Notes under the pieces: generated by a model
What the model was told of the DNA's origin: nothing
The model's database searches: none
The model's input: only the letters and a program-made list of their open reading frames with translations
Part shown: one piece after another, positions 51,558-61,042 of the stretch
Layout: the number at the start of each line of letters is the position of its first letter
Position numbering within the stretch: position 1 is the first letter of the stretch
Translations under genes and position numbers: made by a program
DNA from: Ruoffia tabacinasalis
GTDB taxonomy: Bacteria; Bacillota; Bacilli; Lactobacillales; Aerococcaceae
Direction: 5' to 3'
Assembly: GCF_042652985.1 (NCBI RefSeq)
Contig: NZ_JBHSHQ010000050.1
Location: 1 to 64,000 of the forward strand
DNA length: 64,000 nt

Positions 51558-52346
51558 TTGAATGAACGGTTTGAAGGGATTGTTTTGTTTCAAAGAAAGC
51601 ATCGGGAACATGATGCGCTCGTAAAGATTTTTACAGAAGATTATGGAACAAAAATGTTCTTTGTAAGAGGCTTACAAAAACCTAATCATCGCTTAACTAG
51701 TCAACTGATACCACTCACAGTGAACCACTATATTGGTAACATAAATGAAGAAGGCTTATCTTTTCTAAAAGAAGCGAATACAATTGAAATTCATCGAAAA
51801 ATTCAAACGGACTATATGAAACAAGCATATTCAAGTTATGTGACCCAATTAGTAGATGCAGCGATTAATGACAACACACCAGATCAAGCATTATATGAGA
51901 TGCTAAAGAAAGCATTGGAACTAATGAATAGCGATGTCTCTTACGAAGCGATTACGATCAGCATGGAGATTAAGTTATTACGGTATTTTGGTTTTGACAT
52001 ACATTTTGATCGGTGTCGCATCTGTGGCACAACGGTACAGCCCTTTGATTTCAGTATGAAATTACAAGGGGTGTTATGTCAGAAACACTTTCATGAAGAT
52101 CCATTTCGTATGCATATTGCGCCTAAGGCAATGTTTATTGCAAGTCGACTTGATTTAGCTAGTTTACATCAGATTAATAGTATTCAGGTTAGTCAGGAGA
52201 CAATCCAAGAATTACGTCGATTAATGGATGAAATTTATAAAGAATTTGTCGGTATTAACTTGAAGAGTAAGAGTTATTTAAATAATTTGGACACTTTAAG
52301 TGCTTCCATGGAAGATGTCATCAGAAAACGACACAAATCTGATTGA
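51558..52346 (+). CDS. recO: DNA repair protein RecO
   Basis: A mediator that loads RecA on gaps. The 262-residue product has an N-terminal OB-fold (GIVLFQRKHREHDALVKIFTED), an all-helical middle and a zinc-finger pair with CRICG and a later CQKH. The TTG start at 51558 follows GAGGTGA; an out-of-frame ATG lies nearby. It is the last gene of the phoH operon. The promoter of the glycine T-box begins inside its last codons. Confidence 0.95.
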   Translation: MNERFEGIVLFQRKHREHDALVKIFTEDYGTKMFFVRGLQKPNHRLTSQLIPLTVNHYIGNINEEGLSFLKEANTIEIHRKIQTDYMKQAYSSYVTQLVDAAINDNTPDQALYEMLKKALELMNSDVSYEAITISMEIKLLRYFGFDIHFDRCRICGTTVQPFDFSMKLQGVLCQKHFHEDPFRMHIAPKAMFIASRLDLASLHQINSIQVSQETIQELRRLMDEIYKEFVGINLKSKSYLNNLDTLSASMEDVIRKRHKSD

Positions 52347-52371
52347 GAATTTGAGTGAATTGTAGTATGAT
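52343..52371 (+). promoter_or_regulatory. Promoter of the glyQS T-box
   Basis: TTGAGA (52343-52348, overlapping the recO stop), a 17-bp spacer and TATGAT (52366-52371). Confidence 0.7.
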
Positions 52372-52377
52372 GTTCTA

Positions 52378-52580
52378 TGTATTAAGGTGAATAAATAAGA
52401 TAGTAAAGCGAGTCTAGGAGAGTGAAAGCTAGACCAAATCGAAGGCAACCTTAAAAGTGTTTTTTAATTGAATCGTTTGACATAAGTGCAAGTTAACGCT
52501 TGAATTAGGGTGGAACCGCGAATTTACTTCGTCCCTATGATTTAGATTTTTATCTAATCATAGGGGCAGTTTTTTATTTT
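52378..52580 (+). promoter_or_regulatory. Glycine T-box riboswitch
   Basis: The antiterminator motif TTAGGGTGGAACCGCG lies at 52505-52520 and the terminator (CCCTATGATTTAGAT pairing with ATCTAATCATAGGG, then GCAGTTTTTT) at 52534-52577. The specifier loop reads GAA-GGC-A at 52441-52447; GGC is a glycine codon. Its register (codon right after GAA) serves as an internal guide for the hisS-aspS leader. Confidence 0.93.
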
Positions 52581-52600
52581 ACAGAAAAGAGGAATTATCA

Positions 52601-53485
52601 ATGGCAAAGACAATTCAAGAAATGATATTAACATTACAACAATTTTGGGCAGAACAAGGGTGTTTAATTTTACAAAGTTATGACACTGAAAAAGGGGCAG
52701 GAACAATGAGCCCGTATACATTCTTGCGTGCGATCGGACCTGAGCCTTGGAATGCAGCGTATGTTGAACCATCAAGACGTCCAGCAGATGGTCGTTATGG
52801 TGAAAACCCAAACCGTTTATATCAACATCACCAATTTCAAGTTGTGATGAAACCATCTCCAACAAATATTCAAGAATTATACTTAGATAGTTTAGTTGCT
52901 TTAGGAATTGATCCACTTGCACATGACATTCGTTTTGTTGAAGATAACTGGGAAAACCCATCATTAGGCTGTGCAGGATTAGGTTGGGAAGTATGGATTG
53001 ATGGAATGGAAATTACACAATTTACTTACTTCCAACAAGTAGGTGGCTTAAAAGTAGATCCAGTAACTAGTGAATTAACCTATGGTTTAGAGCGTTTAGC
53101 AATGTATATTCTAGATGTAGATAATGTTTATGATTTAGAATGGGCTCCGGGAGTGAAATACGGCGAAATATTTAAACAACCCGAACGTGAACATTCGACT
53201 TACTCATTCGATTTAAGTAATACAGAAATGCTTTTCACACAATTTAATGCCTTTGAAAAAGAAGCAATGAATTTAATTGATAATGGGTTATCACATCCAG
53301 CCTATGACTACATCTTAAAATGCTCGCACACATTCAACTTACTTGATGCACGCGGAGTAATTTCTCAATCAGACCGTGCTGGGTATTTAGGTAGAATTAG
53401 AAAAATGGCTCGCTCTGTTGCACAAGCATTTGTTAATGAGCGTGAAGAGCTTGGCTTCCCATTATTAAACAAAGACAAAGCGTAA
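52601..53485 (+). CDS. glyQ: Glycyl-tRNA synthetase alpha subunit
   Basis: The catalytic alpha chain of the bacterial heterotetrameric enzyme. The 294-residue product is almost invariant at FWAEQGCLILQSYDTEKGAG, AYVEPSRRPADGRYGENPNR and GLGWEVWIDGMEITQFTYFQ. GAGGA lies before the ATG. It is controlled by the glycine T-box, and glyS follows 13 nt later. Confidence 0.97.
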   Translation: MAKTIQEMILTLQQFWAEQGCLILQSYDTEKGAGTMSPYTFLRAIGPEPWNAAYVEPSRRPADGRYGENPNRLYQHHQFQVVMKPSPTNIQELYLDSLVALGIDPLAHDIRFVEDNWENPSLGCAGLGWEVWIDGMEITQFTYFQQVGGLKVDPVTSELTYGLERLAMYILDVDNVYDLEWAPGVKYGEIFKQPEREHSTYSFDLSNTEMLFTQFNAFEKEAMNLIDNGLSHPAYDYILKCSHTFNLLDARGVISQSDRAGYLGRIRKMARSVAQAFVNEREELGFPLLNKDKA

Positions 53486-53498
53486 AGGAGCAATTGAA

Positions 53499-55544
53499 AT
53501 GACAAAAGATTATTTATTAGAAGTTGGTATGGAAGAAATACCTGCTCGTTTTTTAACTGAATTAAGCGACCAATTAAAAGATAAAGTCGAGCAGTTTTTA
53601 ACTGATAACCGATTAACTTATGATGATGCAGTTGCTTATTCAACACCAAGACGCTTAGCTGTGATTGTTAAAGGAATTGCGGAACGTCAAGAAGACGTGT
53701 CTGAGAAAGTTAAAGGACCTGCATTACGCATTGCTCAAGACGACGCAGGTGCATGGAGTAAGGCAGCACAAGGTTTTGTTCGCGGACAAAAATTAACTGT
53801 CGACGACATTTTTGTTGAACAAATTAAAGATGAAGACTATATCTTCGTTAATAAACATACAGAAGGCTTATCAGCTAAAGAGGTATTAGCGAATATGGCT
53901 GATGTATTAAACGCGATGACATTCCCAGTTAGTATGACTTGGAATTCATTCCATAAAAGCTTTATCCGTCCGGTACACTGGATTGTGTCATTACTAGATG
54001 ATGAAGTCGTACCATTTAGCTTTATTAATATCGAAGCAAGTAATACATCAATAGGTCACCGTTTCCTAGGTGGCAAGACAGAAATTACGTCTCCTGATAC
54101 TTATGTAGAAAAACTAAGAGATGAATTTGTAATTGTTGATACAAATGAAAGAAAAGATATTATTATCAAACAAATTGAACAAATCGCTTCAGATAACAAT
54201 TGGAATGTCCCAATGACAGAAGATTTATTAGATGAAGTAACGGCTTTAGTTGAGTGGCCAACAGCTTTCTTTGGACAATTTGAAGATGAATATTTAGAAA
54301 TTCCACAAATTGTTTTAATCACTGCGATGAGAGACCATCAAAGATATTTCTACGCTTTAGATCAAGGAACTGATAAGCTGTTACCTTATTTCATCTCAGT
54401 TCGTAATGGTGACGCCAATCACATTGAAAATGTTATCAAAGGAAATAAAAAAGTGTTGAAAGCTCGTTTAGAAGATGCTTTATTCTTCTATCATGAAGAT
54501 ATGACACATGATTTAGCTTTCTTTACAGAGAAGTTAGAATCAGTTAAAGAACATTTCAAACTAGGTACATTAGCTGATAAACAAAAACGTGTGGAACTCA
54601 TCATTCAAAAATTAGCTGAAACGATCAATGAACCTGAAGCGGGTGCCATTGCAAGTGAAGCAAGTAAAATTTACAAATTTGATTTAATGACCCAAGTAGT
54701 AAACGAATTTGATGAGTTACAAGGTCAGATGGGCGAAATTTACGCGAAGAAATTTGGTCTTTCAGATGAGATTGCTCATACAATTAGCCAACAATACATG
54801 CCAACAAGCAGTGGTGGAGAATTACCTGAAACTTTATCCGGAGCAATGCTTGCTTTTGCTGATAAATTTGATACACTATTAAACTACTTTAACATCGGAT
54901 TAATCCCAACAGGATCAAACGATCCTTATGCACTTCGCCGTCAAGCGATGGGAATGGTAGAAATCAGTGAGAAATATGATTGGAACTTTGATATGCATGA
55001 ATTTGTTAAAGTTGTGATTAAAGATATGGATGTTACCGAAGAAGATTTAATTGAATCATTTATTGATTTTATTAAATTACGTATTCAACAATTTCTTGAG
55101 AAAGAAGCGATTGATTATGATATCATTCAAGCAGAGCTTAATGGACGTCATGCTAATGTGTATGCAGGTGTGAACTTTGCTAGAGGCATTCAAAAACTTA
55201 AGAATGACTCTCCAGAAGAGTATCGTAACTTAGTTGAATCTTTAACACGAGTTGTCAATTTAGGTGTGAAGGAAAATTCAGACGGCTTATTCGAAGAAAC
55301 GAAAGCTCAAACTGAATCGGAACAAAAATTATTCGATATGTTAAAATCAGATTTCTCTACGAACAGAGATAAAGCATTAGAAATGTTCGTTAAATTGTCA
55401 GATCCAATTGCAGATTACTTCAATAACAATATGGTAAATGACGATAATGAAGCAATTAGAGAAAACAGATTGAAAACGATGAAATTTATTACGGATAAAG
55501 TATTGAAATTTATAGACCCAAGAGAATTAAACAGTAAGTTTTAG
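53499..55544 (+). CDS. glyS: Glycyl-tRNA synthetase beta subunit
   Basis: The beta chain, which binds tRNA and has HD-like and anticodon-binding domains. The 681-residue product starts with DYLLEVGMEEIPARF, has the MTWNSFHKSFIRPVHWIV block, GHRFLGG and NDPYALRRQAMG. Its length is normal. It is cotranscribed with glyQ. Confidence 0.97.
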   Translation: MTKDYLLEVGMEEIPARFLTELSDQLKDKVEQFLTDNRLTYDDAVAYSTPRRLAVIVKGIAERQEDVSEKVKGPALRIAQDDAGAWSKAAQGFVRGQKLTVDDIFVEQIKDEDYIFVNKHTEGLSAKEVLANMADVLNAMTFPVSMTWNSFHKSFIRPVHWIVSLLDDEVVPFSFINIEASNTSIGHRFLGGKTEITSPDTYVEKLRDEFVIVDTNERKDIIIKQIEQIASDNNWNVPMTEDLLDEVTALVEWPTAFFGQFEDEYLEIPQIVLITAMRDHQRYFYALDQGTDKLLPYFISVRNGDANHIENVIKGNKKVLKARLEDALFFYHEDMTHDLAFFTEKLESVKEHFKLGTLADKQKRVELIIQKLAETINEPEAGAIASEASKIYKFDLMTQVVNEFDELQGQMGEIYAKKFGLSDEIAHTISQQYMPTSSGGELPETLSGAMLAFADKFDTLLNYFNIGLIPTGSNDPYALRRQAMGMVEISEKYDWNFDMHEFVKVVIKDMDVTEEDLIESFIDFIKLRIQQFLEKEAIDYDIIQAELNGRHANVYAGVNFARGIQKLKNDSPEEYRNLVESLTRVVNLGVKENSDGLFEETKAQTESEQKLFDMLKSDFSTNRDKALEMFVKLSDPIADYFNNNMVNDDNEAIRENRLKTMKFITDKVLKFIDPRELNSKF

Positions 55545-55578
55545 AAAATTACACAGAGAAAGAAAGGAGTGATGTCAA

Positions 55579-56889
55579 ATGTCAACATTTTTAGATCATG
55601 CTAAAGTAGAAGTCAAAGCAGGCAAGGGTGGCGATGGAATGGTCGCTTTCCGTAGAGAGAAATACGTTCCAGATGGTGGACCAGCCGGCGGAGATGGAGG
55701 TCAAGGTGGAGATGTTATCTTTATCGTTGATGAAGGATTAAGAACCTTAATGGATTTCCGTTACAACCGTCATTTTAAAGCCAAAAATGGTGAAAATGGA
55801 ATGAGTAAGAGTAAATACGGAGCCGGAGCAGAGGATTTAATTATTAAAGTTCCACCTGGAACGATTGTCCGCGAAGCTAAAACTGGTCAATTCATGGCCG
55901 ATTTAGTTGATAATGGTCAAAAATTCACTGTTGCTAAAGGAGGACGTGGTGGTCGCGGGAACATTCGTTTTGCGACGCACAAAAACCCTGCACCCTCTAT
56001 TGCAGAAAATGGTGAGCCCGGTGAAGAATTAGAATTAGAACTTGAACTAAAAGTTCTTGCAGATGTTGCTTTAATTGGTTACCCAAGTGTTGGTAAATCA
56101 ACGTTGCTATCACTAATTAGTAATGCAAAACCAAAGATAGCTGACTATCAATTTACAACGTTAGTTCCGAACTTAGGTGTTGTACAATTGCGAAACCAAC
56201 AAGAGTTTGTTGTCGCAGATATGCCAGGTTTAATTGAAGGAGCTTCTGAAGGTGTAGGTTTAGGAATTCAATTCTTACGCCACATCGAAAGAACAAAAAT
56301 AATGTTACACGTTATTGATATGGGAGCTGTACATGGTCGAGATCCTTTTGTTGATTTCACTGATATTATGGATGAATTAGAAGCATATAACGAGAGATTA
56401 TTACTGAGACCGATGGTGATTGTCGCTAATAAAATGGACGAAGCGATCTCAGAAGAAAATCTTGAAATATTTGAAGAAAAACTAAATGCATATTACGGCG
56501 AACGTGATTTAGATGTTCCAGAGATTTATCCTATCAGCTCATGGCAAAATCAAGGGGTAGATCAGTTAATCAAGAAAACAGCTTCACTTGTTCAAAACGA
56601 AGAATTTATTCCACTTGAAGAAGAAGTTGAAGTCGAAGAAGCTTATTATACGTTAGAGCAAGAAGAAGCGCCATTCGAAGTTGAACAAGTTGAAGAAGGC
56701 TTCTACCGTATTACGGGTGCTCAAATCGAGAAATTATTTGCGATGACTAATATGGCACATGATGAAAGTATTGCTCGTTTCCAAAGACAGATGCGTGGTA
56801 TGGGAATCGATCAAGCTCTTCGTGAAATTGGAGCTCAGACGGGAGATATTGTTGAGTTATCAACATTCCAGTTTGAGTTTATGGATTAG
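55579..56889 (+). CDS. obgE: GTPase Obg
   Basis: A ribosome-associated GTPase linked to 50S assembly and the stringent response. The 436-residue product has the glycine-rich Obg fold (about 1-158; GPAGGDGGQGGDVIF), G1 GYPSVGKST near 166-174, G3 DMPGLIEGAS, NKMD, and the C-terminal OCT domain (about 355-430). AAAGGAGTGATG precedes the start. It lies 34 nt after glyS and 8 nt before the acyltransferase gene. Confidence 0.96.
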   Translation: MSTFLDHAKVEVKAGKGGDGMVAFRREKYVPDGGPAGGDGGQGGDVIFIVDEGLRTLMDFRYNRHFKAKNGENGMSKSKYGAGAEDLIIKVPPGTIVREAKTGQFMADLVDNGQKFTVAKGGRGGRGNIRFATHKNPAPSIAENGEPGEELELELELKVLADVALIGYPSVGKSTLLSLISNAKPKIADYQFTTLVPNLGVVQLRNQQEFVVADMPGLIEGASEGVGLGIQFLRHIERTKIMLHVIDMGAVHGRDPFVDFTDIMDELEAYNERLLLRPMVIVANKMDEAISEENLEIFEEKLNAYYGERDLDVPEIYPISSWQNQGVDQLIKKTASLVQNEEFIPLEEEVEVEEAYYTLEQEEAPFEVEQVEEGFYRITGAQIEKLFAMTNMAHDESIARFQRQMRGMGIDQALREIGAQTGDIVELSTFQFEFMD

Positions 56890-56897
56890 GTGATAGC

Positions 56898-58745
56898 ATG
56901 TCACAAGAAACTAAGTCCAAAAAAAGATTAGATATCTTTGATGGTCTTAAAGGACTATCAATTATCACAATTATTGTGTATTATTTTTTCCAGCATATTT
57001 TACCAGGTGGTTTTTTGGCGGTAAATATGTTCTTGTTAATCGCTGGTTTTTTTAACTTTAGACACTTTGTGAGTGCTAGCCAAAAAGGGGTAAAAATAAA
57101 CTACTTAAACTATTATAAAAAACGGTTAAGTCGGTTATTTTTCCCTATGTTAGCAATGATTATAACAGTTAGTTCTTTTATCTTGCTGTTTTCAAGAGAG
57201 TCTTTATTCAACCTTAGAAATATGGCTTTATCAGGACTTGCTTTCTTTAATAACTATTATCAAATCTTGAATGAACAATCTTATTTCGTTCAAGCTGCAA
57301 ACCCAAGTGCCTTCACGCACTTATGGTATGTCGGAATTTTAGGGCAGTTAATATTGCTTACACCAGTACTAATATTGCTGTTTTATTCTTGGCATAAGAA
57401 ACAAACAACAACAGTGAATATGTTACTCATCGTTACTGTTGTATCGGCATTTTTAATGGGGTATTTATATAAAGACGGTGAAGATCCTACACGTATTTAT
57501 TATAGTGTGTTTACTCGTGCATTTTCATATACGGCGGGTGGGGTTATCGGTTTAATACTACCAATGAATCTTACTGCGAAGCCAATTAAGGGTAAAATTA
57601 ATTGGATATTTAATGGTATCGGAACGTTCATTATGGTCTTGATGTTCTTTATGTGTAAATTTATGTACGGAACACAACCTTTTGCTTACCGCTTTGGGAT
57701 GAGTTTATTCACACTTTTAAGTGCATTATTTATTCTAGTTTCAATTCACCCAAGCACGATTTGGAACAAGATTTTAAGTTTCCGCCTGTTTACCTTTATT
57801 GGTAAACGTAGTTATTCTTATTATTTATGGTTTTATCCTGTTTATTTAATTATACCTAATATGATGCAAAATTTAGGTTTACCATCGTGGGCAAACTATA
57901 CGATTCAATTTTTAATTATCGCGCTACTTGCAGAAATTAGTTACAGATTATTTGAGCAAGTAAATATTAGTTTACCTCTAGGACAAGACTTTAATATTAA
58001 GAAAACACGTCACCAATTAAAATATTTAAGATCTCATAAAGGGACTCTTTTAAATGTTAAAGTGATTACAGGTACCTATATTGTGATTTTCGTTATTGGT
58101 ACGATTGGAATTTTTGCTGCACCTGAGGAAAGAGCTCAAACGGCAGAAGAATTACAAACGATTATTGAAACGAACTCCCAAATAGCCGAAGATACACAGA
58201 CAGAAGATACTGAAAATGTAAAAGTAGTTAACAATATTGAAGGCCTTGGCCAACAAGAAATGCTCTATGCTAATGGATTAGACATTACCTTTGTAGGAGA
58301 CTCTACTTTATTAGCAGCTACAAAACAAATTCAAAATGTCTTCCCGAAAGCGGTCATTAATGGTGAAGTCGGACGTCAACTGTATAATAGTGTGTCGGTT
58401 GTTAATAGTTTAGATCAAAGTGGGCTTTTGAAACCAACAGTTGTTACAATGATGGGATCAAATGGAACCTTTACAGCAGGCCAAATTAATGACTACATTG
58501 AAGCGATTGGACCAGAACATGATATTTTCTTTGTTACATCCGATACAAAGCGTTCTTGGGTGTCTGACGCTAATCAACAATTATTAGCAGCGGCTCAACG
58601 ATTTGGTAATGTTCATATTATTGATTGGGCAAGTTACTCAAATGACCAAACAGGTTGGCAAAGAGATGATGGTGCGCATCCAACTGAAGAAGGAGCACAT
58701 GAATTATCAGTCTTTATTGCTAAAGAAATATATCGTCAAAGATAA
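56898..58745 (+). CDS. Peptidoglycan O-acetyltransferase, OatA-like
   Basis: It probably acetylates MurNAc and so confers lysozyme resistance. The 615-residue product has an N-terminal acyltransferase-3 domain of ten to eleven TM segments (about 12-420; early LDIFDGLKGLSIITIIVYY) and a C-terminal extracellular SGNH hydrolase domain, with nucleophile serine in VGDSTLL near residue 467 and the Asp/His pair in DDGAHP near 590-594. The usual RG in the acyltransferase opening reads KG here. It follows obgE by 8 nt. Other SGNH-linked acyltransferases that modify teichoic acids or glycans are possible. Confidence 0.87.
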   Translation: MSQETKSKKRLDIFDGLKGLSIITIIVYYFFQHILPGGFLAVNMFLLIAGFFNFRHFVSASQKGVKINYLNYYKKRLSRLFFPMLAMIITVSSFILLFSRESLFNLRNMALSGLAFFNNYYQILNEQSYFVQAANPSAFTHLWYVGILGQLILLTPVLILLFYSWHKKQTTTVNMLLIVTVVSAFLMGYLYKDGEDPTRIYYSVFTRAFSYTAGGVIGLILPMNLTAKPIKGKINWIFNGIGTFIMVLMFFMCKFMYGTQPFAYRFGMSLFTLLSALFILVSIHPSTIWNKILSFRLFTFIGKRSYSYYLWFYPVYLIIPNMMQNLGLPSWANYTIQFLIIALLAEISYRLFEQVNISLPLGQDFNIKKTRHQLKYLRSHKGTLLNVKVITGTYIVIFVIGTIGIFAAPEERAQTAEELQTIIETNSQIAEDTQTEDTENVKVVNNIEGLGQQEMLYANGLDITFVGDSTLLAATKQIQNVFPKAVINGEVGRQLYNSVSVVNSLDQSGLLKPTVVTMMGSNGTFTAGQINDYIEAIGPEHDIFFVTSDTKRSWVSDANQQLLAAAQRFGNVHIIDWASYSNDQTGWQRDDGAHPTEEGAHELSVFIAKEIYRQR

Positions 58746-58763
58746 ATGTATTAGTTAATTGAG

Positions 58764-58802
58764 GAGTGTTGGTGGGGAGATTAACTCACTAACACTCTTT
58801 TT
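58764..58802 (+). terminator. Terminator after the acyltransferase gene
   Basis: GAGTGTTGGTG pairs with CACTAACACTC (one G-U pair), followed by five T residues. Confidence 0.8.
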
Positions 58803-58829
58803 ATGCTTAATAAGATAAATGTAAAGAAA

Positions 58830-58857
58830 TTCTCAAAAAATTGTAGTAAAATATAAT
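58830..58857 (+). promoter_or_regulatory. Promoter for rnz and the following genes
   Basis: TTCTCA (58830-58835), a 16-bp spacer and TATAAT (58852-58857). Confidence 0.5.
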
Positions 58858-58879
58858 GTATTAATGAAAGGTAGTGACT

Positions 58880-59803
58880 ATGGAAATATTATTTTTAGGA
58901 ACTGGCGCTGGCGTTCCATCAAAAAGTCGTAATGTTAGTTCTTTAGTGTTAAAACTATTGAATGAATTGAATGAAACTTGGCTATTTGATTGTGGAGAAG
59001 GAACTCAACATCAAATATTAAAAACAACACTGAAACCAGGAAAGGTTAAAAATATATTTATTACTCATATGCATGGGGATCATATATTCGGCTTACCAGG
59101 ATTTTTAAGTAGTCGTTCGTTTCAAGGTGGAGATAACCAACCTATTACTATCTACGGACCTCCTGGAATTGAACAATACATTAATGCTTCATTGAAGTAT
59201 TCGAAATCAAATTTACTTTATAAAGTAAATATTGTTGAATTAGATCCAAAGGGTGGCGAGCTTCAATTAAATAAGGGCTGGAAAGTTAAATACTTACCAC
59301 TACAACATAACGTTCTGTCGTTTGGTTATAGAATTGAAGAACCGAAATCCGATGGTGTGTTACTGGTTGAAAAACTTAAAGAATACAATATTCCGAACGG
59401 ACCGATATTTGGAAAGTTAAAAAATGGAGAAACAGTTACTTTAGAAGATGGTACTGAACTTGATGGGAAAGATTTTGTCGGGGAAGCCCAACCAGGTAAA
59501 GTCATTGCAATTATAGGAGATACGAGACCCAATGCAAACATCGGGAAATTAGCCGAAGAAGCTGATGTCCTTGTTCATGAAGGGACACATGCAAAAGGTG
59601 AGAACAAGATGGCGAATCGTTATTTCCATTCTACAGTTGAACAAGCAGCACAAGTTGCTAAACAATCAAAGGTTAAGCAATTATATTTAAATCACATTAG
59701 CTCAAGATATTTAGGGGCAGATGTGAAACAATTAGAAAAAGATGCGCGCTCAATATTCAAACAAACGAAAGTTGCTTATGATTTAAATGAATTTGAAATA
59801 TAA
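58880..59803 (+). CDS. rnz: Ribonuclease Z
   Basis: It cleaves the 3' trailer of tRNA precursors. The 307-residue metallo-beta-lactamase-fold product begins MEILFLGTGAGVPSKSRN and has THMHGDHIFGLPG (about 62-74), IGDTRPN and the C-terminal LNHISSRY. The start is the ATG at 58880, with AAAGG 8 nt before it; a GTG two codons earlier is less well placed. Confidence 0.96.
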   Translation: MEILFLGTGAGVPSKSRNVSSLVLKLLNELNETWLFDCGEGTQHQILKTTLKPGKVKNIFITHMHGDHIFGLPGFLSSRSFQGGDNQPITIYGPPGIEQYINASLKYSKSNLLYKVNIVELDPKGGELQLNKGWKVKYLPLQHNVLSFGYRIEEPKSDGVLLVEKLKEYNIPNGPIFGKLKNGETVTLEDGTELDGKDFVGEAQPGKVIAIIGDTRPNANIGKLAEEADVLVHEGTHAKGENKMANRYFHSTVEQAAQVAKQSKVKQLYLNHISSRYLGADVKQLEKDARSIFKQTKVAYDLNEFEI

Positions 59804-59819
59804 TTGAAAGGATGAGATT

Positions 59820-60626
59820 ATGTTTCTGAAAAACAAAGTCGTATTACTTACGGGCGCTTCAAGTGGTATCGGTAAAGCGATTGCCATTGAAGTAGCCAAA
59901 AAAGGCGGTAATCTTGTATTAGTATCTCGAAGAGAAGAAGTACTCAATGAATTGGCAGGCAAACTGAAGCAAGAATACGAAATAGACACACTTGTGTTAG
60001 CGAAAGATTTATCTGAGGCTAAAGAAATTGAAGAAACCGTTGAAGAAACAATCAATGCCTTTGGTCATATAGATTATTTAATCAATTCAAGTGGTATGGG
60101 TATATTTAAAAAAGCAGTGGATTTCACTTCTAAAGAAATTGATCAGCTCTTTAAAATCAATACTTATGCGATGATTTATCTATCACAATTGGTCGCAAGG
60201 GAAATGATTATTAAAAATACAGCTGGACATATTTTATTCATCTCTTCCATAGCTGGTAAAATAGCCACACCAAGTTCAAGTGTTTATTCGGCATCGAAGT
60301 TTGCAGTGATAGGCTATGCGAATAGTTTAAGATTGGAATTAAAGCGGTTTGGTATTGATGTGACAACAATTAATCCTGGACCTGTCAAAACGGACTTTTT
60401 CAATCATGATTCAAATTCTAAAGAATATTATGACCGTATTAAAGCATTTGCATTAAATCCACAAAAGTTAGCTAAAGATGTGACTAAACATTTAAAACCA
60501 TCACGTCGCAAAAGAGAGTTAAATCGTCCCCGTTATTATCATTTTATTGATATACTATATAAAGTGTTTCCAAGTATTGGAGATAAATTAGCAGGAGAAA
60601 TGTTAAATTTCAAGGAGGATAATTAG
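59820..60626 (+). CDS. Short-chain dehydrogenase/reductase (SDR)
   Basis: An NAD(P)-dependent oxidoreductase of the classical SDR class. The 268-residue product has TGASSGIG at residues 11-18, NSSGMGIF (the NNAG-like motif) near 88, the catalytic Ser in FISSIAGK, and YSASK at 156-160. It resembles the DltE/YqjQ-like group found next to rnz in several Firmicutes. The substrate is unknown. The lapA-like gene starts directly after its stop (TAGATG). Confidence 0.87.
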   Translation: MFLKNKVVLLTGASSGIGKAIAIEVAKKGGNLVLVSRREEVLNELAGKLKQEYEIDTLVLAKDLSEAKEIEETVEETINAFGHIDYLINSSGMGIFKKAVDFTSKEIDQLFKINTYAMIYLSQLVAREMIIKNTAGHILFISSIAGKIATPSSSVYSASKFAVIGYANSLRLELKRFGIDVTTINPGPVKTDFFNHDSNSKEYYDRIKAFALNPQKLAKDVTKHLKPSRRKRELNRPRYYHFIDILYKVFPSIGDKLAGEMLNFKEDN

Positions 60627-61037
60627 ATGAAAGAACAATGGAAAGTTATTGCGATTATTATGTTACTAATCTTAGTAGTCGTTTTTGCATTACAAAATAC
60701 AAATGTTGTTGGAATTGATTTCTTTTTCACTCAATTTGAAGTATCACTTGTCTTAGTTGTATTATTCAGTATTTTGGTTGGAGTTATCATTGGAATGATT
60801 GCATCAATGTCTGCGATTCAATCAAACAGAAAGAAAAATAAAGAATTAGAAAAACAATTATCAAAAGAGAAACATAATCACTCAAATACTGCGATTGAAA
60901 AAGATGCAACAATTGCTGAATTACGCAGTAAGGTCGAAGAACAAGAGCGTGTTTCACGTAATACAATTTCTGTAGAAACAGAAGAAAAACCAGAATTAAA
61001 TGAAGATGTAGCAACTGATACAACAGAGGAAGTGTAA
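60627..61037 (+). CDS. LapA domain (DUF1049) membrane protein
   Basis: The 136-residue product has two TM segments (about residues 6-23 and 38-62) with the LapA pattern FALQNTNVVGIDFFF, followed by a cytoplasmic coiled coil (about 70-110) and an acidic tail. LapA family members are linked to lipopolysaccharide assembly in Gram-negative bacteria; in Firmicutes the role is unknown. It starts at the base after the SDR stop and is followed 5 nt later by recJ. Confidence 0.85.
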   Translation: MKEQWKVIAIIMLLILVVVFALQNTNVVGIDFFFTQFEVSLVLVVLFSILVGVIIGMIASMSAIQSNRKKNKELEKQLSKEKHNHSNTAIEKDATIAELRSKVEEQERVSRNTISVETEEKPELNEDVATDTTEEV

Positions 61038-61042
61038 TATTC